Shown here in pieces: positions 45,852 through 52,865 of a stretch of 64,000 nucleotides of DNA (the stretch's first letter is position 1; every line of letters begins with the position of its first letter). This DNA is from Shewanella kaireitica (GTDB lineage: Bacteria > Pseudomonadota > Gammaproteobacteria > Enterobacterales > Shewanellaceae): the NCBI RefSeq assembly GCF_023284045.1, contig NZ_JAKIKQ010000001.1, positions 533,500 to 597,499 on the forward strand, read 5' to 3'. The notes beneath the pieces were generated by a model. The model searched no databases. It saw only the letters and a program-made list of their open reading frames with translations, and was not told the DNA's origin. The translations under genes and the position numbers were made by a program.

Positions 45852-46901
45852 ATGTATTACCAAAATGATGATGTTCGAATTAATAAGATTAAAGAGTTGT
45901 TACCTCCAATTGCAATTTTGGAGCGATTTCCGGCAACAGAGAACGCATCGGCGACCGTATTTAATGCGCGTGAAAGCATCCACAATATCTTAGCAAAAAA
46001 GGATGACCGCCTTTTAGTGGTTATCGGCCCTTGCTCTATTCATGATCCTGTTGCGGCAGTTGAGTACGGAAAACGTCTTGTTGAACTACGTGAGAAGTAC
46101 AAAGATCAATTAGAGATTGTTATGCGAGTCTATTTTGAAAAGCCACGCACAACAGTTGGCTGGAAAGGATTAATCAACGATCCAAATATGGATAACAGCT
46201 TTAAGCTAAATGATGGTTTGCGCACTGCTCGCAAGCTTTTGCTTGATCTTAATGATATGGGCTTGCCAACTGCTGGTGAGTTTTTAGATATGATCACGCC
46301 GCAATATGTTGCCGACTTAATGTGTTGGGGCGCAATTGGCGCCCGTACCACCGAATCACAAGTGCATAGAGAGTTAGCTTCTGGTCTTTCAAGCCCTGTA
46401 GGGTTTAAAAATGGTACCGATGGCACTATTAAAGTCGCTATTGACGCCATTGGCGCTGCCAGCGCACCTCACCATTTCCTTTCGGTGACTAAATTTGGCC
46501 ATTCAGCGATTGTTGAAACCAAAGGTAACCCTGATTGTCATATCATTTTGCGTGGTGGTAAAGAGCCTAACTACAGTGCAGAACATGTGGCAGAGATCAA
46601 TCAGCAGCTCGATAAAGCAGGGCTTGCTAATAATATTATGATCGACTTTAGCCATGCTAATAGCCGTAAACAGTTTGCGCTGCAAATGTCTGTTGCCGAT
46701 GATGTGGCTGGCCAATTGAGCGCCGGTGAAACATCGATATTTGGTGTAATGGTCGAAAGTAACTTGGTTGAAGGGCGACAGGATCCTGTTGAAGGGCAAT
46801 CACTTTGTTATGGCCAGAGTGTAACGGATGCATGTATCGGCTGGGGTGACACTGAGACAATGCTGAGCGTATTGAACGAGAGTATTCTCAAGCGTAGATA
46901 A
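45852..46901 (+). CDS. aroG: AroG, DAHP synthase (class I, Phe-type)
   Basis: 349 residues. Condenses PEP with erythrose 4-phosphate in the first step of aromatic amino-acid synthesis. Highly like E. coli AroG: MYYQNDDVRINKIKELLPP, LLVVIGPCSIHDPVAA, VMRVYFEKPRTTVGWKGLINDP, LPTAGEFLDMITPQY, WGAIGARTTESQVHRELASGLS, GFKNGTDGTIKVAIDAI, HIILRGGKEPNY and IDFSHANSRKQF, with the metal-binding Cys61-type, His, Glu and Asp residues in place. The N-terminal match to AroG suggests phenylalanine feedback. Monocistronic with a terminator. Confidence 0.95.
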   Translation: MYYQNDDVRINKIKELLPPIAILERFPATENASATVFNARESIHNILAKKDDRLLVVIGPCSIHDPVAAVEYGKRLVELREKYKDQLEIVMRVYFEKPRTTVGWKGLINDPNMDNSFKLNDGLRTARKLLLDLNDMGLPTAGEFLDMITPQYVADLMCWGAIGARTTESQVHRELASGLSSPVGFKNGTDGTIKVAIDAIGAASAPHHFLSVTKFGHSAIVETKGNPDCHIILRGGKEPNYSAEHVAEINQQLDKAGLANNIMIDFSHANSRKQFALQMSVADDVAGQLSAGETSIFGVMVESNLVEGRQDPVEGQSLCYGQSVTDACIGWGDTETMLSVLNESILKRR

Positions 46902-46931
46902 CAAGATAGCGCTAAGCTATTTGTTAAAATG

Positions 46932-46961
46932 AAACCTGGTGTTAGCGCCGGGTTTTTTTAT
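46932..46961 (+). terminator. Terminator after aroG
   Basis: AACCTGGTG pairs with CGCCGGGTT (two G-U pairs) around a short loop, followed by a run of seven T. Confidence 0.85.
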
Positions 46962-46977
46962 GGGTTTTTATAACGAC

Positions 46978-47000
46978 AAAAAGAGCATCTAGGCTCTTTG
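46978..47000 (-). terminator. Terminator of the blaI-M56 unit
   Basis: On the minus strand AAAGAGC and GCTCTTT pair around CTAGAT, followed by TTGT. It lies about 80 bp past the M56-TonB stop and faces the aroG terminator. Confidence 0.7.
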
Positions 47001-47082
47001 TTGATAAACGCAGCATTACTGGTGTTTATCTTTTATCGTCAAACTTATTATTCGTACTCTAATCTCAATATAAATCCTGGAT

Positions 47083-48279
47083 TTACTTTGAGCTAACCTG
47101 AATTTTCTCAATACCATTAGCTGGGGCTTCAACCACAAAATCAAGCTGCACTAATGATCCTTTTGCCCCCATTTTGGACTCGCTATAACGCCACTGCTTT
47201 AACGCTTTAATGGCTGATGCATCAAACACTGCCGTTGGCGATGATTTAATCACTTTAATATTGTTCACTTCGCCAGCGGGAGTGATATCAAATTTCATCA
47301 CTACAAAACCGTTCTGATTAGCTTCAACTGCCGCAGCAGGGTAAGTGGGCTCTATTCTAATCACGGGATGAATATCCTGATTTTTATCATCTCCAGCTAA
47401 CACTTGCTGGTTTAGTAAAAGGCTACTTAAGCCAAGTGCGACTGTCAGACCAATAACGGCTAGACCACTTTGGCCTTTTTGATGAGTTTTCATTTGCATA
47501 ATACGCTCCTTGAGTATGTGTTTATTTCCATAGTGAGTGTGTAACAGACCGTGATTAGCCTGTTGTGAGTAAGTGAGTAGCATTTTGCTATAAACTATTT
47601 TTTCTGCAGTATCGAGAGTGGCTGTCACCTTGGCATCACAGGCTAGCTCCTGATCATTTCTGAAGCGTTTATAGGCTAGCCAAAACAGTGGGTTAAACCA
47701 AAATGCTGCTAAGATCCCGTAGGCTAAAAGATTACAAAACAGATCCAATCTTTTGTGATGGTATTGTTCGTGAGCAATAATGGCACGCTGCTTTAACGGG
47801 CTTAGACTGACGAAATCAGTTGGCAAAATAATCTTAGGGCTAATAATCCCTATTAACATAGGGCTGTGAACTTTTGGGTGGCTATAGGTGGGCAGATATG
47901 AAGCTAAGCCTTTTACTTTTATAGCTGTCTGCAGCAATGTGCGTAGGTAAGCACTTTGCAGAAATAAAGCAAAAGTCATACAACTAAAACCAATCAACCA
48001 AGCGGAGATAAGTATTTGGCTGTACCAAGAAGACTCACTTTGGCTTATCACCTTTCCAGCCTTAACACTGTAGTAAGCAATCTGTTCGGACTGAACGGGG
48101 AAAAGCTGTGTTGGTAGGTAATTGACTAACAGTGAGCTTAATAAGATCAGCGGCAAAAGCATCCATAGAGCATAGGTTTTGTGCGCACCTAGGTATTTTT
48201 GCAATCGACTATGGCTAAGTAAGAGTATGCTGCAAACGAGGCTTAGCAACAGTGTTTGTTGAAGAAGCCAGAGGATCAT
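47083..48279 (-). CDS. BlaR1/MecR1-like M56 metallopeptidase fused to a TonB C-terminal domain
   Basis: 398 residues. Three N-terminal membrane segments, a cytoplasmic M56 peptidase domain with the zinc motif HEQYH (170-174) and distal ELACDAKVT, a further membrane segment (about 274-292), then instead of a penicillin-binding sensor a TonB C-terminal-like domain (EPTYPAAAVEANQNGFVVMKFDITPAGEVNNIKVIKSSP, then ALKQWRYSESK). M56 peptidases of this type cleave the BlaI repressor on signal; here the periplasmic sensor would be the TonB-like domain (inference). The start overlaps the blaI stop by 4 nt. Confidence 0.85.
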   Translation of the reverse strand: MILWLLQQTLLLSLVCSILLLSHSRLQKYLGAHKTYALWMLLPLILLSSLLVNYLPTQLFPVQSEQIAYYSVKAGKVISQSESSWYSQILISAWLIGFSCMTFALFLQSAYLRTLLQTAIKVKGLASYLPTYSHPKVHSPMLIGIISPKIILPTDFVSLSPLKQRAIIAHEQYHHKRLDLFCNLLAYGILAAFWFNPLFWLAYKRFRNDQELACDAKVTATLDTAEKIVYSKMLLTYSQQANHGLLHTHYGNKHILKERIMQMKTHQKGQSGLAVIGLTVALGLSSLLLNQQVLAGDDKNQDIHPVIRIEPTYPAAAVEANQNGFVVMKFDITPAGEVNNIKVIKSSPTAVFDASAIKALKQWRYSESKMGAKGSLVQLDFVVEAPANGIEKIQVSSK

Positions 48280-48653
48280 GACTTATTCTCCTTTTGCCAG
48301 GTATCAATCAGTTGCTGTAACTCCTCTACATCTTTTGCACTTAGTTTATTTTCACGAGCAAAGCCTGCAACCAATGGCGCAACTCTGCCAGAGAAGAGTC
48401 TCTCGATAAAAGATTCACTCTCTTTCAGTTGATAATCACTTTGATCGATCAATGGATGATATAAGTAACTACGCCCCTGTTTTTCAAAACCGATAGCCTG
48501 TTTTTTCACAAGTCTATTCAGCAGCGTTTTAACAGTCTTTTCATGCCAGTCATTACTCTGAGTCAACAGCGCTACGACTTCGCTGGCGCTTATTGGGGAT
48601 TGTTGCCAAAGCACATTGAGTACATTGAGCTCGGCATTACTTATCTCTTTCAT
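48276..48653 (-). CDS. BlaI/MecI/CopY-family repressor
   Basis: 125 residues. Winged helix: ISNAELNVLNVLWQQSPISASEVVALL, then EKTVKTLLNRLVKKQAIGFEKQGRSYLYHPLI, and a C-terminal dimerisation helix pair (ESFIERLFSGRVAPLVAGFAREN). BlaI proteins bind TACANNTGTA dyads and are inactivated by a cognate M56 peptidase, here the overlapping downstream gene. Two perfect dyads lie 50-85 bp upstream of the start, so it very probably represses its own operon. Confidence 0.92.
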   Translation of the reverse strand: MKEISNAELNVLNVLWQQSPISASEVVALLTQSNDWHEKTVKTLLNRLVKKQAIGFEKQGRSYLYHPLIDQSDYQLKESESFIERLFSGRVAPLVAGFARENKLSAKDVEELQQLIDTWQKENKS

Positions 48654-48700
48654 GATTATTATCCCTTCAATAGTTATTACTTCACTGATGACATCTATTG

Positions 48701-48740
48701 ATTACAGTTGTAATTTATAATTATGATTACAAATGTAATC
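48701..48740. promoter_or_regulatory. Two BlaI/MecI-type operator dyads
   Basis: ATTACAGTTGTAAT (48701-48714) and GATTACAAATGTAATC (48725-48740) both contain TACA-NN-TGTA with flanking symmetry. Their centres are 25 bp apart. They lie upstream of blaI, and may also act on the divergent gene at 48932. Confidence 0.88.
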
Positions 48741-48811
48741 ATAATGTGCAAGCTCTAATGTTAATTAAATGATAATAAGTAGTGGCGTTTCAAGTATGCG
48801 GTTGAATAGAT

Positions 48812-48846
48812 TAGCTATTGGCCGACTTAAGTCCGGCCAATAGCTA
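48812..48846. repeat. 35-nt near-perfect inverted repeat
   Basis: TAGCTATTGGCCGACTT on the left and AAGTCCGGCCAATAGCTA on the right pair with a single bulged C. It lies between the BlaI operators and the + strand gene at 48932. ATTTTTT follows at 48854-48860, not directly. It may end a short + strand RNA, or be a cruciform. Confidence 0.65.
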
Positions 48847-48931
48847 GGAAGTGATTTTTTATCTATGCCTTTTGCTGCTGTAGCGATACACTACGCACAA
48901 AATAAATACCCTAAACAAGGATTGTAAAGGT

Positions 48932-49579
48932 ATGAAAGCAAGTCAGCTGCCACGCAGGGTAATCTGTTCAGTACTTTTTTGTTGTCACTCTTTAATGAGT
49001 GTCTATGCATCTGAAATGACAGAGAGCTCGTTTAATAGGCTGCCTAAGCAACTGCCTATATTTAGCCAGAAATTAAGTTTTTTCCTCCCCAATGACTGGA
49101 AACTTGCCTACACCCAACTTGAAGATGGGATGTTTTCTGCCGAGTTTTTACCTCAAAGCGAAGGGTTACATAACTGGTCTTCAATGGTTTGTATCCAAGG
49201 ATTTGAGGGCTTGTCTGCAAATATTGCGCCCGAAGAGTTCCTTGATACCATGGTCGATACCTACAGAGAAAGCTGTAGCGGTGAAGTGATTTATCAGCGC
49301 GTAGATGATGAGTATATCAATGGGTATCAAACAGCGAGTGCGATTATAGGTTGTACACAAATGCCTAATAGTCATCTTAATGAACTACAAATCGATTTCT
49401 ACAGTGAGCCACCCCACTTAAGTGAGATAGGTTTTTATACAGCGGTTAGCGGTGAGCGTGATCTTTACCTTATTCATAAGTCGTTGCGAGGTACTGAGTT
49501 TAATGCCATCACCGCTCCGATTGAAAAGACAAACTATCGAGAGTTCATGTCAGCTGTCAGCCCGTTCAATTTAAATTAG
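48932..49579 (+). CDS. Exported protein of unknown family
   Basis: 215 residues with a signal peptide (RRVICSVLFCCHSLMSVYA^S), therefore periplasmic. The mature part is beta-rich (KLSFFLPNDWKLAYTQLEDGMFSAEFLPQS) and contains several Cys (MVCIQG, ESCSGE, IGCTQM), suggesting disulphides. No family is recognised. It is divergent from the BlaI/M56 operon and could belong to its regulon, but that is inference. Confidence 0.65.
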   Translation: MKASQLPRRVICSVLFCCHSLMSVYASEMTESSFNRLPKQLPIFSQKLSFFLPNDWKLAYTQLEDGMFSAEFLPQSEGLHNWSSMVCIQGFEGLSANIAPEEFLDTMVDTYRESCSGEVIYQRVDDEYINGYQTASAIIGCTQMPNSHLNELQIDFYSEPPHLSEIGFYTAVSGERDLYLIHKSLRGTEFNAITAPIEKTNYREFMSAVSPFNLN

Positions 49580-50199
49580 AGCTTAAGTGCTTAATACAAG
49601 TATTTTTGACTAATATGGATGATAACTAAATCTTCAGTAGCAATTGGCATAGCGCTGCTAAAAAGGCTTTGATACTGGGTTTATTCGCTTATATTGCGAA
49701 ACAAGACTAGGATCTGCAGCTCTTTCATGGTTGTTTTTGCAGCAATTTATTGGCCATTTTGTCAAGGCAGAGGCTATGTCGTGTAGTCATTCTCCACAAA
49801 GAGACTTTAACGCAGAAAAAATGGCCAAGAAATGCTGTCCTTTGGATTCGTTTCATTGCTTCTATTCTGTTATGACTAGAATGCGTTATGTGCTCTTCAC
49901 TTAGCTGGTTGAGCGTCATCGCTCAAGCCTTGCACTAGAAGCATTATTCCTTACGGTAAAGAATCGAACAAAAACTAAGCTCGAAAGAACAACAGACCCT
50001 AAAGGATTAGCTGCTAAGTTTTATCTCGTTCGTTCTGTTTATAGCGATAAGTCTAGTCATTACAATCTAAGCTAGAACAAATCTGCTCTTTGATTAGTTA
50101 GACATTTAACCGTATAGACGTCTATAATGCGCGCACAAAGCGGTAACCTCAACATACCGCAGCGTAACAACCATAAAAAATAACTAACTAGTCAACTTT
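49580..50199. other. 620-bp gene-poor block with imperfect inverted repeat
   Basis: No convincing gene. A 64-codon minus-strand frame (49725-49919) is open but has no recognised domain. An imperfect inverted repeat occupies 49739-49762 and 49813-49835, with TTGGCCATTTT (49750-49760) and AAAATGGCCAA (49818-49828) exact. The block has the look of a dispersed repeat or decayed element; its right part leads into the btuB promoter. Confidence 0.45.
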
Positions 50200-50375
50200 A
50201 TTGGTGCCTCTGCTTTCAACTTGCGTGTTGGCTGAGGATAATCGGGAAGTCAGTTAAATTCTGACACTGCCCCCGCAACGGTGAATGGTGAGACACAAGC
50301 GCTTTAAAGCTTGTTGTCGCATATTGATGACCTCATCAATATAGAACCTAAGTCCGGAGACCGGCCCGTAAAGTG
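50200..50375 (+). ncRNA. Cobalamin riboswitch upstream of btuB
   Basis: Conserved elements of the AdoCbl aptamer: TTGGTGCC opening, GAGGATAATCGGGAA, GACACTGCCCCCGCAACGGT in the core, and the 3' B12 box AAGTCCGGAGACCGGCC. The variable arm between (50290-50340) contains CAAGCGC...GCTTG and ATATTGATGA...TCATCAATAT hairpins. The 125-nt expression platform before the ATG includes a GGCAAAT/ATTTGCC pairing that could mask or free the ribosome site when cobalamin binds. Confidence 0.93.
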
Positions 50376-50503
50376 ATTTCGATGATTTCGGCGGGCAGAT
50401 CTCGAAGTGCGGCAAATTGTAAATATAGCGAAGGAACTATGCGCTAATTGATTTACACTGCCGTGACGCATTTGCCCCGTTTTCCTTTAGGAGTCAAGGG
50501 TAA

Positions 50504-52351
50504 ATGGGTACTAAACCATCTAAAATTGCGTTGCTGATCAGCGGCGTATTCAGCTTAACTGCATTGCCAACAGTGGCAGCAGAATCCAATCAAGACGTGA
50601 CTATCGAAACCATTACCGTAACTGGTACCCGTTTCGATAGAAGCACTGAACAACAACTTACCGTTATTAATACTATTGAACGCAGCGAGATTGAACGGCT
50701 TAATCCGAAGTCAATTGTCGACGTGTTAGAAAATCTGCCTGGTGTTAGTGTTACTCGTAATGGCGGTGCTGCGCAGGCTTCTTCTGTAAGTATCCGCGGA
50801 ACCAGTAGTGACCATGCTTTAATCATTGTCGATGGTGTGAAAATCGGTTCTGCAACATTGGGTACTGCAAACTTAAGTACTATCTCTCCTGAGAATATTG
50901 AGCGAATAGAAGTGCTAAAAGGCCCTAGAGCATCGGTATGGGGCAGTGATGCTATTGGTGGTGTGATTCAAATATTTACCCGCCAGCTAAAATCAGATGA
51001 ATGGTATGTTGGCGCTGAATACGGTAGCAATGATTATGTTCGTGGTTCTGCTGGTATTGGTCTGGAGCATGGACAAGGCAGCAGTACGCTAGCTATCAAC
51101 CATGATCGTTCAAATGGCTACGATGTCTACAATGGCGCTGAAGCAGAAAATGATGCTGACGGTTATGATCGTACATCGCTATCTGTTAAAGGTTCACAAT
51201 CGTTAAATGAACAGTGGCAGGCACTTTGGAATGGTCAGTACGATAAGGGCAATACTCAATACGATGACATTTATGGTTTTGGTGGCGACGATGAGTTTGA
51301 TTTCGCGAATTACCTTTGGACTTTAGGTACTCAATACGGTGCGGAGCATTTTAACAGTAAGTTGACTATAAGCCAGTCTCGTGACTATAACGAGTATTTC
51401 CGCGGCGATAGCGTAGCTGTAAATGTGAGTGAATTTGAAACTAAGCGTAAGCAAGTTAACTGGAGTAATCAGTATTTAGTTGGCAACGGCCTAAACCTTA
51501 GTGGCGGCATTGATTGGTCGAATGAAGCTGTGCTTGGAGATTATGCCCAAACTGATAGAGATTTGGTCGGCGTTTATTTACTTGCAGAAAAGCAGTGGGA
51601 TAAATTGCTTGCTGAAGTTGCCGTTCGCTATGATGACGTTGAGAATGTCGACAGTGAAACAACCTATAACTTAGGGCTTGCCTACCAGTTTGATGAACAG
51701 TGGCGTCTAGCTGTAACTACTGGAACAGCATTTAAAGCACCAACATTCAACGACCTGTATTATCCAAACTTAGGCAGTCCCGATCTTCTATCTGAAACAT
51801 CTGAAAACTATGATATTACGCTGAATTACCAAGGCAACGATGTTCAGGCTTATATTAGTGTGTTTAAAAATGATATCGAAAACTTGATCGACTGGGCGTG
51901 GACTGGTGAGCTTGATAGCAATGGTTATCAGATCTGGAAACCAGCAAATATCAGTGATGCAGAGATCTTAGGTGCGGAATTCTTTACTAAATTTTCGTTA
52001 TTTGGTTTAGAACATCAATTGGCTTATACCTACCTAGATACTGAAGATAAAGCGACTGAAGAAAAGTTAACCGGCCGCAGCGAAAATGAAGTGAATTACT
52101 CGCTAAGCTACCGTTGGAATGACTTTGATCTACTGGCTAATTATCATTATCAAGGTAAACGCTATGCTGGATATAAGCAGTATCTAGATGCTTATCATCA
52201 ATTAGATTTAGGTGTTGGTTATCAAGTCTCTGATAGTTGGCAACTACGCTTAAAAGCTAATAATGTTTTCGATGAAGACATTGTGTCGGTGACTAATTAC
52301 AACAGCCCAGGTAGAGAGCTATTTTTCAGCGTGAGCTATAGCGCGCTATAA
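50504..52351 (+). CDS. btuB: BtuB, TonB-dependent vitamin B12 receptor
   Basis: 615 residues. Signal peptide, TonB box-like EPITVTGT-type TITVTGTRFDR, plug domain (DVLENLPGVSVTRNGGAAQASSVSIRGTSSDHALIIVDGVKIG and EVLKGPRASVWGSDAIGGVIQIFT) and a 22-strand barrel ending ELFFSVSYSAL. Strong overall match to BtuB, including the calcium-loop-like Asp/Asn-rich strands (QYDKGNTQYDDIYGFGGDDEFD). It takes up cobalamin through TonB; expression is set by the riboswitch upstream. btuFCD are not in the window. Confidence 0.94.
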   Translation: MGTKPSKIALLISGVFSLTALPTVAAESNQDVTIETITVTGTRFDRSTEQQLTVINTIERSEIERLNPKSIVDVLENLPGVSVTRNGGAAQASSVSIRGTSSDHALIIVDGVKIGSATLGTANLSTISPENIERIEVLKGPRASVWGSDAIGGVIQIFTRQLKSDEWYVGAEYGSNDYVRGSAGIGLEHGQGSSTLAINHDRSNGYDVYNGAEAENDADGYDRTSLSVKGSQSLNEQWQALWNGQYDKGNTQYDDIYGFGGDDEFDFANYLWTLGTQYGAEHFNSKLTISQSRDYNEYFRGDSVAVNVSEFETKRKQVNWSNQYLVGNGLNLSGGIDWSNEAVLGDYAQTDRDLVGVYLLAEKQWDKLLAEVAVRYDDVENVDSETTYNLGLAYQFDEQWRLAVTTGTAFKAPTFNDLYYPNLGSPDLLSETSENYDITLNYQGNDVQAYISVFKNDIENLIDWAWTGELDSNGYQIWKPANISDAEILGAEFFTKFSLFGLEHQLAYTYLDTEDKATEEKLTGRSENEVNYSLSYRWNDFDLLANYHYQGKRYAGYKQYLDAYHQLDLGVGYQVSDSWQLRLKANNVFDEDIVSVTNYNSPGRELFFSVSYSAL

Positions 52352-52375
52352 GCTTATAGCGTCTGCAAATAGTTT

Positions 52376-52406
52376 AAAAGCCAGTCTGATTAAGACTGGC
52401 TTTTTT
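52376..52406 (+). terminator. Terminator after btuB
   Basis: AAAAGCCAGTC pairs with GACTGGCTTTT, with a six-T run, 25 bp past the stop. Confidence 0.9.
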
Positions 52407-52461
52407 GTGGCTACAATCTAACTAAAGAGTGTGTTGTTGTAGGGTTTCAAACCGCAGATAC

Positions 52462-52486
52462 AAAAAAACCTCGCTAGGCGAGGTTT
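52462..52486 (-). terminator. Terminator of tRNA-Phe transcript
   Basis: On the minus strand AAACCTCGC pairs with GCGAGGTTT over 3 nt, followed by a U run (A run 52462-52468). It is 71 bp beyond the tRNA 3' end. Confidence 0.88.
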
Positions 52487-52556
52487 AAGTTGTAAGCTTG
52501 AGGTCTTAAATTGCCTAAGCTTAATGTTTAAATGTTGCAACACCTAAACTAAATAT

Positions 52557-52632
52557 TGGTGCCCGAACCCGGAATCGAACCAGGGACACGAGGATTTTCA
52601 ATCCTCTGCTCTACCGACTGAGCTATTCGGGC
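52557..52632 (-). tRNA. pheT-type tRNA: tRNA-Phe (GAA)
   Basis: 76-nt cloverleaf on the minus strand with encoded CCA. Acceptor GCCCGAA/TTCGGGC, D arm TAGCTCAGTCGGTAGAGCA, anticodon stem-loop GAGGATTGAAAATCCTC with anticodon GAA, and T arm CTGGTTCGATTCCGG. Very similar to E. coli tRNA-Phe. Preceded by its own strong promoter and followed by a terminator. Confidence 0.98.
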
Positions 52633-52642
52633 AACGGGCGCT

Positions 52643-52671
52643 ATTAAAAGGCTTTTACCGATTTGAGTCAA
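52643..52671 (-). promoter_or_regulatory. Sigma-70 promoter of tRNA-Phe
   Basis: TTGACT (-35, 52666-52671) and TTTAAT (-10, 52643-52648) with 17-bp spacing, followed by the GC-rich AGCGCCCG, the discriminator of stringently controlled stable-RNA promoters. The mature tRNA begins about 4 nt after the predicted start. Confidence 0.8.
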
Positions 52672-52865
52672 CCAATTTCTGCTAAATATCGCTATTTTTT
52701 AACTGTGCGTTGAATAATTCAGCGTTTAGCTGCACAACTGAGCAATTTGTTTGTCTGTTCGATAGCTTTAGCTGTTGGACTACTATTTGTTATAAAACTG
52801 TGAATATAATCGTGAGTTACACGGTCTAGTGTTTATAACTAAAATATCAATGAGGGTGAAGCTAG

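Noticed and set aside
52557..52632. tRNA-Phe as an island attachment site
   Set aside because: No integrase, no direct repeat of the tRNA 3' end, and both flanks are ordinary operons.
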